Below, piece after piece: positions 1 to 7,793 of a DNA stretch of 64,000 nucleotides (positions are counted from its first letter, which is position 1; each line of letters starts with the position of its first letter). The stretch spans positions 2,048,501-2,112,500 of the forward strand of contig NC_135241.1 in assembly GCF_947623445.1 (NCBI RefSeq). The letters are read 5' to 3'. Position numbers and translations under genes: made by a program. The notes beneath the pieces were generated by a model, which was not told the origin of the DNA, did no database searches, and saw nothing but the letters and a program-made list of their open reading frames with translations. The DNA is from Clavelina lepadiformis. Taxonomy: Eukaryota; Chordata; Ascidiacea; Aplousobranchia; Clavelinidae.

Positions 1-77
1 TCGGCAGGATTCGAACCTACGCGGGCATAGCCTAACAGATTTCAAGTCTGTCGCCTTAACCACTCGGCCACGACAAC
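1..77 (-). tRNA. tRNA-Ser-TGA: tRNA-Ser(UGA), 3' end cut by window edge
   Basis: Minus-strand class II serine tRNA lacking its last five bases only because the window starts here. The anticodon loop CTTGAAA, A box, B box and variable arm are all present. The T-stem has the perfect form. Confidence 0.85.
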
Positions 78-154
78 TGTGCTTAATGCATAGATGAAAT
101 AGATAAAATGGCACATTTCCGAAAATCCATATGAAATTGCAAAAGTAATATCTG

Positions 155-236
155 CGTTGTCGGCGGGATTCGAACCTACGCGGGCATAGCCTAACAGATT
201 TCAAGTCTGTCGCCTTAACCACTCGGCCACGACAAC
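155..236 (-). tRNA. tRNA-Ser-TGA: tRNA-Ser(UGA), intact counterpart of the later broken copies
   Basis: A full 82-nt cloverleaf with anticodon UGA and a normal D-arm. It occupies the slot that in every later unit holds the 93-nt broken copy, shown by the shared right flank starting GTGCTTAATGTG and containing ATGCAAAT. The acceptor stem is fully paired. The T-stem has one A-C mismatch (gene index 60-72), as in most CGA copies. It best represents the ancestral state of that slot. Confidence 0.9.
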
Positions 237-348
237 TGTGCTTAATGTGAAATGCAAATAGATAAAATGGCACTTTTCTCGAATCACTAGATAGATTCCA
301 CCATGTCGGTGTTTCCGGAATCTTCTCCTGACTTTCAAATCTGACAAG

Positions 349-490
349 ATGAAAATGTAGCTAGCGTAGTCTAGATAAAAATCTAGCTAGGGTAGTCTAG
401 ATGAATGTCTAGCTAGCGTAGTCTAGATGAAAATCAAGCTAGCGTAGTCTAGATGAAAATCAAGCTAGCGTAGTCTAGATGAAAATCAAG
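349..490. repeat. 26-bp satellite, diverged copies
   Basis: Five copies plus a partial of the 26-bp repeat (core GCTAGCGTAGTCTAG). Copies two and three have private changes seen nowhere else in the window. Confidence 0.9.
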
Positions 491-590
491 CTGATTTCGA
501 GACCTAGCTACGCCTACGTCTCTGTAGTGTATTACCTATAAGCTAGTTTCAACTAAATTTTAAGTACTAAAGCAAACTTCTGTTATTTGC

Positions 591-1048
591 TTAAGGGGTC
601 ATGTCTCAATTCAAAGAGATAGGCTTTTCAATGCAAAGTACATTAAATCAAGAAGCTACCAACGCAAAACTACATCATAAACCTACCCTGAATTTTGGCT
701 TGCAACAAGACCTAGGTTATGTCTGTCTACAGTCTTAATTTGGACAAAATCCATGTACTCAGTTTTCTATAACAATTGCCTAAACTTTAGAACAAGTTTT
801 TAGCTTAACATTTTATGACAAATACTCCAAAAAAACAAAAATTCAAACCCACACAAAATTTACAACTTAGCCTAGACCTGGAACCAGCTGTCGTCAAAGC
901 AACGACGAACTACTCCACATCGACGTCACATGCGCATTGGACCGGAAAATTTTTACTTTTTTTAATATGACGCATTGAGTGCGACACGGTCACAATCACT
1001 GTGTTGCCCGGCTCAAAATTGTCGTTTTATTGGGAAGTGACCCCTTAA
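591..1048. mobile_element. TTAA-flanked inverted-repeat element (MITE-like, possibly piggyBac-related)
   Basis: The element begins TTAAGGGGTCATGT and ends GTGACCCCTTAA. Its two ends are inverted repeats: in most copies the first 20 bases match the reverse complement of the other end except at two adjacent positions (this copy has one further change). TTAA at each end fits a TTAA target duplication, the hallmark of piggyBac-superfamily elements. The 450-bp interior has no open frame of note, so it would be non-autonomous. It sits at the same place in every unit, so it inserted once and was amplified with the array. The family assignment is inferred from TTAA and size only. Confidence 0.65.
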
Positions 1049-1087
1049 ACGTGAAGAAATTCATAAATTTTAGTTTTACTTATGACT

Positions 1088-1114
1088 ATATCTATATATA
1101 GATATCTATATATA
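1088..1114. repeat. AT-rich perfect palindromes (possible cruciform)
   Basis: Two overlapping perfect palindromes, 18 bp at 1088-1105 and 22 bp at 1093-1114 (centre GATATC). The same sequence ends just before every unit boundary used here (3059, 5003, 7051, 9347 and so on). It is followed by two to four TTAGGA motifs. Confidence 0.85.
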
Positions 1115-1227
1115 TTATATAAGGTAAGTGATTAGGATTAGGATTACGTGATTAGTAGGGCAAGTTTTTGCAACTTTTTCAACTTTTTTTACAGCTTCTT
1201 GCAGCTTCCTAAATACTCAGGATTTAC

Positions 1228-1345
1228 GTGAGTCTGGCCAGCTGGTGGCCTGCAGACGTGAGTCTGGCCAGCTGATGGCCTGCAGACGTGAGTCTGGCCA
1301 GCTGGTGGCCTGCAGACGTGAGTCTGGCCAGCTGGTGGCCTAGAC
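1228..1345. repeat. 30-bp minisatellite, 4 copies
   Basis: Direct repeats of a 30-bp unit containing GTGAGTCTGGCCAGCTGGTG. The last copy is 28 bp and ends in CCTAGAC. Equivalent arrays: 3172-3289, 5116-5233 (4 copies each) and 7170-7527 (12 copies). Confidence 0.95.
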
Positions 1346-1460
1346 AGTCAAATGGTCATCAAACGGTTGTTGGCTCGTCGCTCTGCGGCTCGCTGGTTTG
1401 AACCTGCAGCTTGTCTGTCGACGTTCTCCGGTTTTTCCACTGTGCTATGGGTTCCCCCCA
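1346..1460 (-). repeat. Possible tRNA-derived SINE head (A and B box matches)
   Basis: On the minus strand TAGCACAGTGG (1437-1447) fits the pol III A box and GGTTCAAACC (1395-1404) fits the B box, with 43 nt between their starts, the spacing of a class I tRNA. No cloverleaf pairs around them, so this is not a working tRNA. A tRNA-derived SINE or old tRNA relic is the best reading. The segment recurs left of every AGA tRNA; in type B units the B box starts 134 bp left of the AGA gene. Confidence 0.4.
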
Positions 1461-1527
1461 CCCACCCTATGCTTTCTGCGCATCTTGACTTTATTGCTTT
1501 AGGATGAAATTGCAAAAGTAATATCTG

Positions 1528-1609
1528 CATTGTCGGCAGGATTCGAACCTAAGCGGGCAGAGCCCAGCAGATTTCTAGTCTGTCGCCTTAACCACTCGGC
1601 CACGACAAC
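1528..1609 (-). tRNA. tRNA-Ser-AGA: tRNA-Ser(AGA)
   Basis: An 82-nt class II tRNA whose anticodon loop CTAGAAA gives AGA; the A is expected to become inosine and read UCU, UCC and UCA. The variable arm has a 4-bp GGGC/GCCC stem and the discriminator is G. The acceptor stem starts with a G-U pair. Two mismatches lie in stems: A-C closing the anticodon stem (gene index 27-43) and U-C at the base of the T-stem (58-74). These mark all 28 AGA copies, so the gene may be weak or decaying. The TTTT terminator on the minus strand maps to 1514-1517. Confidence 0.82.
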
Positions 1610-1686
1610 TGTGCTTAATGCATAGATGAAATAGTTAAAATGGCACATTTCCGAATATCCATATGAAATTGCAAAAGTAATATCTG

Positions 1687-1768
1687 CATTGTCGGCAGGA
1701 TTCGAACCTACGCGGGCATAGCCTAACAGATTTCAAGTCTGTCGCCTTAACCACTCGGCCACGACAAC
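1687..1768 (-). tRNA. tRNA-Ser-TGA: tRNA-Ser(UGA)
   Basis: An 82-nt class II tRNA, anticodon UGA in loop CTTGAAA, decoding UCA. The D-stem GCC/GGC, the 5-bp anticodon stem and the T-stem all pair, and the variable arm has a 3-bp stem. The acceptor stem is 7 bp with G-U at the first pair. A and B boxes match consensus. This is the best-formed gene of the unit. The spacer to the right carries the AT-rich 5' flank. Confidence 0.93.
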
Positions 1769-1845
1769 TGTGCTTAATGCATAGATGAAATAGTTAAAAT
1801 CGCACATTTCCGAATATCCATATGAAATTGCAAAAGTAATATCTG

Positions 1846-1927
1846 CATTGTCGGCGGGATTCGAACCTACGCGGGCATAGCCCAACAGATTTCGAGTCTG
1901 TCGCCTTAACCACTCGGCCACGACAAC
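1846..1927 (-). tRNA. tRNA-Ser-CGA: tRNA-Ser(CGA), first copy
   Basis: Anticodon loop CTCGAAA gives CGA, decoding UCG. Apart from the anticodon it is nearly the UGA gene (GCATAGCCC in the plus-strand variable-arm region), so it looks like a UGA copy with a changed anticodon. It has an A-C mismatch in the middle of the T-stem (gene index 60-72). This copy exists only in the four type A units. Confidence 0.85.
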
Positions 1928-2004
1928 TGTGCTTAATGCATAGATGAAATAGTTAAAATGGCACATTTCCGAATATCCATATGAAATTGCAAAAGTAATA
2001 TCGG

Positions 2005-2086
2005 CGTTGTCGGCGGGATTCGAACCTACGCGGGCAGGGCCCAACAGATTTCGAGTCTGTCGCCTTAACCACTCGGCCACGACAAC
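2005..2086 (-). tRNA. tRNA-Ser-CGA: tRNA-Ser(CGA), second copy
   Basis: Anticodon CGA with a 4-bp variable-arm stem (GGGC/GCCC) and a fully paired acceptor stem. The T-stem A-C mismatch is present. This is the CGA form kept in all type B units. Confidence 0.87.
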
Positions 2087-2165
2087 TGTGCTTAATGCAT
2101 AGATGAGAAATAGATAAAATCGCACTTTTCCGAATATCCATATGAAATTGCAAAAGTAATATCGG

Positions 2166-2258
2166 CGTTGTCGGCAGGATTCGAACCTACGCGGGCATAG
2201 CCTAACAGATTTCAAGTCAGTCGCCTTAACGTTGCCTTAAGTTGTCGGCCACGACAAC
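2166..2258 (-). pseudogene. Broken tRNA-Ser(UGA)
   Basis: A 93-nt relative of the UGA gene. An 11-bp tandem duplication (GTTAAGGCGAC-like) lies between the D-arm and the anticodon arm, and GAGTGG of the D-loop is replaced by GACAAC. The new bases pair with the acceptor 5' strand as a perfect 7-bp hairpin with loop TGGC, which would compete with the acceptor stem, and the A box is lost. Anticodon arm, variable arm, B box and terminator are intact. This copy also has one extra change in the anticodon stem (TCAGTCG on the plus strand). Confidence 0.88.
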
Positions 2259-2370
2259 TGTGCTTAATGTGCAATGCAAATAGATAAAATGGCACTTTTC
2301 TCGAATCACTAGATAGATTCCACCATGTCGATGTTTCCGGAATCTTCTCCTGACTTTCAAATCTGACAAG

Positions 2371-2436
2371 ATGAAAATGTAGCTAGCGTAGTCTAGATGA
2401 AAATCAAGCTAGCGTAGTCTAGATGAAATCCAAGCT
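2371..2436. repeat. 26-bp satellite, 2 copies plus partial
   Basis: Repeat core GCTAGCGTAGTCTAG. It contains the palindromes GCTAGC and TCTAGA. Copy number after the broken tRNA varies between units (2, 6 or 7). Confidence 0.92.
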
Positions 2437-2534
2437 GATTTCGAGACCTAGCTACGCCTACGTCTCTGTAGTGTATTAACTATAAGCTAGTTTCAACTAA
2501 ATTTTAAGTACTAAAGTAAACTACTGTTATTTGC

Positions 2535-2992
2535 TTAAGGGGTCATGTCCCAATTCAAAGAGATAGGCTTTTCAATGCAAAGTGCGTTAAATGAAGAAGC
2601 TACCAACGCAAAACTACATCATAAACCTACCCTGAATTTTGGCTTGCAACAAGACCTAGGTTATGTCTGTCTACAGTCTTAATTTGGACAAAATCCATGT
2701 ACTCAGTTTTCTATAACAATTGCTTAAACTTTAGAACAAGTTTTTAGCTTAACATTTTATGACAAATACTCCAAAAAAACAAAAATTCAAACCCACACAA
2801 AATTTACAACTTAGCCTAGACCTGGAACCAGCTGTCGTCAAAGCAACGACGAACTACTCCACATCGACGTCATATGCGCATTGGACCGGAAAATTTTTAC
2901 TTTTTTTAATATGACGCATTGAGTGCGACACGGTCACAATCACTGTGTTGCCCGGCTCAAAATTGTCGTTTTATTGGGAAGTGACCCCTTAA
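2535..2992. mobile_element. TTAA-flanked MITE-like element
   Basis: Copy in unit A1. Ends TTAAGGGGTCATGTCCCAAT and ATTGGGAAGTGACCCCTTAA are inverted repeats with two mismatches. Confidence 0.65.
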
Positions 2993-3471
2993 ACGTGAAG
3001 AAATTCATAAATTTTAGTTTTACTTATGACTATATCTATATATAGATATCTATATATATTATATAAGGTAAGTGATTAGGATTAGGATTACGTGATTAGT
3101 AGGGCAAGTTTTTGCAACTTTTTCAACTTTTTTTACAGCTTCTTGCAGCTTCCTAAATACTCAGGATTTACGTGAGTCTGGCCAGCTGGTGGCCTGCAGA
3201 CGTGAGTCTGGCCAGCTGATGGCCTGCAGACGTGAGTCTGGCCAGCTGGTGGCCTGCAGACGTGAGTCTGGCCAGCTGGTGGCCTAGACAGTCAAATGGT
3301 CATCAAACGGTTGTTGGCTCGTCGCTCTGCGGCTCGCTGGTTTGAACCTGCAGCTTGTCTGTCGACGTTCTCCGGTTTTTCCACTGTGCTATGGGTTCCC
3401 CCCACCCACCCTATGCTTTCTGCGCATCTTGACTTTATTGCTTTAGGATGAAATTGCAAAAGTAATATCTG

Positions 3472-3553
3472 CATTGTCGGCAGGATTCGAACCTAAGCGG
3501 GCAGAGCCCAGCAAATTTCTAGTCTGTCGCCTTAACCACTCGGCCACGACAAC
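3472..3553 (-). tRNA. tRNA-Ser-AGA: tRNA-Ser(AGA)
   Basis: AGA form with one further change, making the anticodon-stem pair 30-40 a G-U wobble; shared only with 5416-5497. Confidence 0.8.
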
Positions 3554-3630
3554 TGTGCTTAATGCATAGATGAAATAGTTAAAATCGCACATTTCCGAAT
3601 ATCCATATGAAATTGCAAAAGTAATATCTG

Positions 3631-3712
3631 CATTGTCGGCAGGATTCGAACCTACGCGGGCATAGCCTAACAGATTTCAAGTCTGTCGCCTTAACCACTC
3701 GGCCACGACAAC
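3631..3712 (-). tRNA. tRNA-Ser-TGA: tRNA-Ser(UGA)
   Basis: Well-paired UGA form, as at 1687-1768. Confidence 0.92.
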
Positions 3713-3789
3713 TGTGCTTAATGCATAGATGAAATAGTTAAAATGGCACATTTCCGAATATCCATATGAAATTGCAAAAGTAATATCTG

Positions 3790-3871
3790 CATTGTCGGCG
3801 GGATTCGAACCTACGCGGGCATAGCCCAACAGATTTCGAGTCTGTCGCCTTAACCACTCGGCCACGACAAC
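3790..3871 (-). tRNA. tRNA-Ser-CGA: tRNA-Ser(CGA), first copy
   Basis: Type A specific CGA copy with the T-stem A-C mismatch. Confidence 0.85.
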
Positions 3872-3948
3872 TGTGCTTAATGCATAGATGAAATAGTTAA
3901 AATGGCACATTTCCGAATATCCATATGAAATTGCAAAAGTAATATCGG

Positions 3949-4030
3949 CGTTGTCGGCAGGATTCGAACCTACGCGGGCAGGGCCCAACAGATTTCGAGT
4001 CTGTCGCCTTAACCACTCGGCCACGACAAC
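3949..4030 (-). tRNA. tRNA-Ser-CGA: tRNA-Ser(CGA), second copy, fully paired T-stem
   Basis: Here the T-stem carries U instead of C at index 72 and is fully paired, so this and 5893-5974 are the best-formed CGA genes in the window. Confidence 0.9.
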
Positions 4031-4109
4031 TGTGCTTAATGCATAGATGAGAAATAGATAAAATCGCACTTTTCCGAATATCCATATGAAATTGCAAAAG
4101 TAATATCGG

Positions 4110-4202
4110 CGTTGTCGGCAGGATTCGAACCTACGCGGGCATAGCCTAACAGATTTCAAGTCAGTCGCCTTAACGTTGCCTTAAGTTGTCGGCCACGACA
4201 AC
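4110..4202 (-). pseudogene. Broken tRNA-Ser(UGA)
   Basis: Same duplicated and D-loop-replaced form as 2166-2258, including its extra anticodon-stem change. Confidence 0.87.
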
Positions 4203-4478
4203 TGTGCTTAATGTGCAATGCAAATAGATAAAATGGCACTTTTCTCGAATCACTAGATAGATTCCACCATGTCGATGTTTCCGGAATCTTCTCCTGACTT
4301 TCAAATCTGACAAGATGAAAATGTAGCTAGCGTAGTCTAGATGAAAATCAAGCTAGCGTAGTCTAGATGAAATCCAAGCTGATTTCGAGACCTAGCTACG
4401 CCTACGTCTCTGTAGTGTATTAACTATAAGCTAGTTTCAACTAAATTTTAAGTACTAAAGTAAACTACTGTTATTTGC

Positions 4479-4936
4479 TTAAGGGGTCATGTCCCAATTC
4501 AAAGAGATAGGCTTTTCAATGCAAAGTGCGTTAAATGAAGAAGCTACCAACGCAAAACTACATCATAAACCTACCCTGAATTTTGGCTTGCAACAAGACC
4601 TAGGTTATGTCTGTCTACAGTCTTAATTTGGACAAAATCCATGTACTCAGTTTTCTATAACAATTGCTTAAACTTTAGAACAAGTTTTTAGCTTAACATT
4701 TTATGACAAATACTCCAAAAAAACAAAAATTCAAACCCACACAAAATTTACAACTTAGCCTAGACCTGGAACCAGCTGTCGTCAAAGCAACGACGAACTA
4801 CTCCACATCGACGTCATATGCGCATTGGACCGGAAAATTTTTACTTTTTTTAATATGACGCATTGAGTGCGACACGGTCACAATCACTGTGTTGCCCGGC
4901 TCAAAATTGTCGTTTTATTGGGAAGTGACCCCTTAA
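4479..4936. mobile_element. TTAA-flanked MITE-like element
   Basis: Copy in unit A2, 458 bp including both TTAA. Confidence 0.65.
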
Positions 4937-5415
4937 ACGTGAAGAAATTCATAAATTTTAGTTTTACTTATGACTATATCTATATATAGATATCTATATA
5001 TATTATATAAGGTAAGTGATTAGGATTAGGATTACGTGATTAGTAGGGCAAGTTTTTGCAACTTTTTCAACTTTTTTTACAGCTTCTTGCAGCTTCCTAA
5101 ATACTCAGGATTTACGTGAGTCTGGCCAGCTGGTGGCCTGCAGACGTGAGTCTGGCCAGCTGATGGCCTGCAGACGTGAGTCTGGCCAGCTGGTGGCCTG
5201 CAGACGTGAGTCTGGCCAGCTGGTGGCCTAGACAGTCAAATGGTCATCAAACGGTTGTTGGCTCGTCGCTCTGCGGCTCGCTGGTTTGAACCTGCAGCTT
5301 GTCTGTCGACGTTCTCCGGTTTTTCCACTGTGCTATGGGTTCCCCCCACCCACCCTATGCTTTCTGCGCATCTTGACTTTATTGCTTTAGGATGAAATTG
5401 CAAAAGTAATATCTG

Positions 5416-5497
5416 CATTGTCGGCAGGATTCGAACCTAAGCGGGCAGAGCCCAGCAAATTTCTAGTCTGTCGCCTTAACCACTCGGCCACGACAAC
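5416..5497 (-). tRNA. tRNA-Ser-AGA: tRNA-Ser(AGA)
   Basis: Same allele as 3472-3553 (G-U at anticodon-stem pair 30-40). Confidence 0.8.
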
Positions 5498-5574
5498 TGT
5501 GCTTAATGCATAGATGAAATAGTTAAAATCGCACATTTCCGAATATCCATATGAAATTGCAAAAGTAATATCTG

Positions 5575-5656
5575 CATTGTCGGCAGGATTCGAACCTACG
5601 CGGGCATAGCCTAACAGATTTCAAGTCTGTCGCCTTAACCACTCGGCCACGACAAC
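5575..5656 (-). tRNA. tRNA-Ser-TGA: tRNA-Ser(UGA)
   Basis: Well-paired UGA form. Confidence 0.92.
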
Positions 5657-5733
5657 TGTGCTTAATGCATAGATGAAATAGTTAAAATGGCACATTTCCG
5701 AATATCCATATGAAATTGCAAAAGTAATATCTG

Positions 5734-5815
5734 CATTGTCGGCGGGATTCGAACCTACGCGGGCATAGCCCAACAGATTTCGAGTCTGTCGCCTTAACCA
5801 CTCGGCCACGACAAC
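5734..5815 (-). tRNA. tRNA-Ser-CGA: tRNA-Ser(CGA), first copy
   Basis: Type A specific CGA copy with the T-stem A-C mismatch. Confidence 0.85.
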
Positions 5816-5892
5816 TGTGCTTAATGCATAGATGAAATAGTTAAAATGGCACATTTCCGAATATCCATATGAAATTGCAAAAGTAATATCGG

Positions 5893-5974
5893 CGTTGTCG
5901 GCAGGATTCGAACCTACGCGGGCAGGGCCCAACAGATTTCGAGTCTGTCGCCTTAACCACTCGGCCACGACAAC
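5893..5974 (-). tRNA. tRNA-Ser-CGA: tRNA-Ser(CGA), second copy, fully paired T-stem
   Basis: Same allele as 3949-4030. Confidence 0.9.
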
Positions 5975-6053
5975 TGTGCTTAATGCATAGATGAGAAATA
6001 GATAAAATCGCACTTTTCCGAATATCCATATGAAATTGCAAAAGTAATATCGG

Positions 6054-6146
6054 CGTTGTCGGCAGGATTCGAACCTACGCGGGCATAGCCTAACAGATTT
6101 CAAGTCTGTCGCCTTAACGTTGCCTTAAGTTGTCGGCCACGACAAC
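6054..6146 (-). pseudogene. Broken tRNA-Ser(UGA)
   Basis: Broken form without the anticodon-stem change of A1 and A2; this is the version found in all later units. Confidence 0.88.
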
Positions 6147-6258
6147 TGTGCTTAATGTGCAATGCAAATAGATAAAATGGCACTTTTCTCGAATCACTAG
6201 ATAGATTCCACCATGTCGATGTTTCCGGAATCTTCTCCTGACTTTCAAATCTGACAAG

Positions 6259-6428
6259 ATGAAAATGTAGCTAGCGTAGTCTAGATGAAAATCAAGCTAG
6301 CGTAGTCTAGATGAAAATCAAGCTAGCGTAGTCTAGATGAAAATCAAGCTAGCGTAGTCTAGATGAAAATCAAGCAAGCGTAGTCTAGATGAAAATCAAG
6401 CTAGCGTAGTCTAGATGAAATCCAAGCT
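6259..6428. repeat. 26-bp satellite, 6 copies plus partial
   Basis: Six copies. The fifth has GCAAGC instead of GCTAGC, a marker kept in the six-copy arrays of later units. Confidence 0.92.
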
Positions 6429-6526
6429 GATTTCGAGACCTAGCTACGCCTACGTCTCTGTAGTGTATTAACTATAAGCTAGTTTCAACTAAATTTTAAG
6501 TACTAAAGTAAACTACTGTTATTTGC

Positions 6527-6984
6527 TTAAGGGGTAATGTCCCAATTCAAAGAGATAGGCTTTTCAATGCAAAGTGCGTTAAATGAAGAAGCTACCAACG
6601 CAAAACTACATCATAAACTTACCCTGAATTTTGGCTTGCAACAAGACCTAGGTTATGTCTGTCTACAGTCTTAATTTGGACAAAATCCATGTACTCAGTT
6701 TTCTATAACAATTGCCAAAACTTTAGAACAAGTTTTTAGCTTAACATTTTATGACAAATACTCCAAAAAAACAAAAATTCAAACCCACACAAAATTTACA
6801 ACTTAGCCTAGACCTGGAACCAGCTGTCGTCAAAGCAACGACGAACTACTCCACATCGACGTCACATGCGCATTGGACCGGAAAATTTTTACTTTTTTTA
6901 ATATGACGCATTGAGTGCGACACGGTCACAATCACTGTGTTGCCCGGCTCAAAATTGTCGTTTTATTGGGAAGTGACCCCTTAA
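6527..6984. mobile_element. TTAA-flanked MITE-like element
   Basis: Copy in unit A3. One base of the left inverted repeat differs (GGGGTAATG). Confidence 0.65.
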
Positions 6985-7169
6985 ACGTGAAGAAATTCAT
7001 AAATTTTAGTTTTACTTATGACTATATCTATATATAGATATCTATATATATTATATAAGGTAAGTGATTAGGATTAGGATTAGGATTAGGTGATTAGTAG
7101 GGCAAGTTTTTGCAACTTTTTCAACTTTTTTTACAGCTTCTGGCAGCTTCCTAAATACTCAGGATTTAC

Positions 7170-7527
7170 GTGAGTCTGGCCAGCTGGTGGCCTACAGAGG
7201 TGAGTCTGGCCAGCTGGTGGCCTACAGACGTGAGTCTGGCCAGCTGGTGGCCTACAGACGTGAGTCTGGCCAGCTGGTGGCCTACAGACGTGAGTCTGGC
7301 CAGCTGGTGGCCTACAGACGTGAGTCTGGCCAGCTGGTGGCCTACAGACGTGAGTCTGGCCAGCTGGTGGCCTACAGACGTGAGTCTGGCCAGCTGGTGG
7401 CCTACAGACGTGAGTCTGGCCAGCTGGTGGCCTACAGACGTGAGTCTGGCCAGATGGTGGCCTACAGACGTGAGTCTGGCCAGCTGGTGGCCTACAGACG
7501 TGAGTCTGGCCAGCTGGTGGCCTAGAC
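7170..7527. repeat. 30-bp minisatellite, 12 copies
   Basis: Twelve copies in register, nearly all with CCTACAGAC in place of CCTGCAGAC. This is the longest minisatellite tract in the window and its variant is local, so it expanded here. Open frames across it (SLASWWPTDV-type 10-residue repeats) are by-products of a repeat length divisible by three. Confidence 0.96.
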
Positions 7528-7711
7528 AGTCAAATGGTCATCAAACGGTTGTTGGCTCGTCGCTCTGCGGCTCGCTGGTTTGAACCTGCAGCTTGTCTGT
7601 CGACGTTCTCCGGTTTTTCCACTGTGCTATGGGTTCCCCCCCACCCCCCTCTATGCTTTCTGCGCATCTTGACTTTATTGCTTTAGGATGAAATTGCAAA
7701 AGTAATATCTG

Positions 7712-7793
7712 CATTGTCGGCAGGATTCGAACCTAAGCGGGCAGAGCCCAGCAGATTTCTAGTCTGTCGCCTTAACCACTCGGCCACGACAAC
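7712..7793 (-). tRNA. tRNA-Ser-AGA: tRNA-Ser(AGA)
   Basis: Standard AGA form, as at 1528-1609. Confidence 0.82.

Larger units (their letters stand above)
1..1114. repeat. Partial first unit, diverged
   Basis: The unit is cut by the window start. It holds two UGA tRNAs and no broken copy. Its 26-bp satellite (349-478, five copies plus a partial) has three diverged copies followed by two standard ones, and its TTAA element lies at 591-1048. It carries more private differences than any interior unit, as expected nearer an array edge. Confidence 0.9.
1115..3058. repeat. Tandem unit A1
   Basis: Type A unit of 1944 bp. Order: TTAGGA motifs, T-rich tract, minisatellite 1228-1345, conserved segment with A/B-box matches, tRNAs AGA-UGA-CGA-CGA, broken tRNA, two 26-bp copies (2371-2422), TTAA element, palindrome. 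Confidence 0.95.
3059..5002. repeat. Tandem unit A2
   Basis: Type A, 1944 bp, the same length and order as A1. Minisatellite 3172-3289, satellite 4315-4366. Confidence 0.95.
5003..7050. repeat. Tandem unit A3
   Basis: Type A, 2048 bp; longer than A1 by four 26-bp satellite copies (satellite 6259-6414, six copies). Minisatellite 5116-5233. Confidence 0.95.

Noticed and set aside
1125-1155. TTAGGA run as an interstitial telomere
   Set aside because: Only two to four motifs, embedded in every unit, and the host telomere repeat is unknown.
1348-1530. 60-residue minus-strand open frame left of the AGA gene in type A units
   Set aside because: A one-base length difference in the C-run breaks it in type B units, and it overlaps the A/B-box segment. 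No sign of coding constraint.
2371-2422. 26-bp repeats as a CRISPR array
   Set aside because: The copies are contiguous with no unique spacers, and the tRNAs are eukaryotic in form.
7170-7583. 137-residue plus-strand frame with SLASWWPTDV repeats
   Set aside because: A minisatellite whose length is a multiple of three is open in several frames at once.
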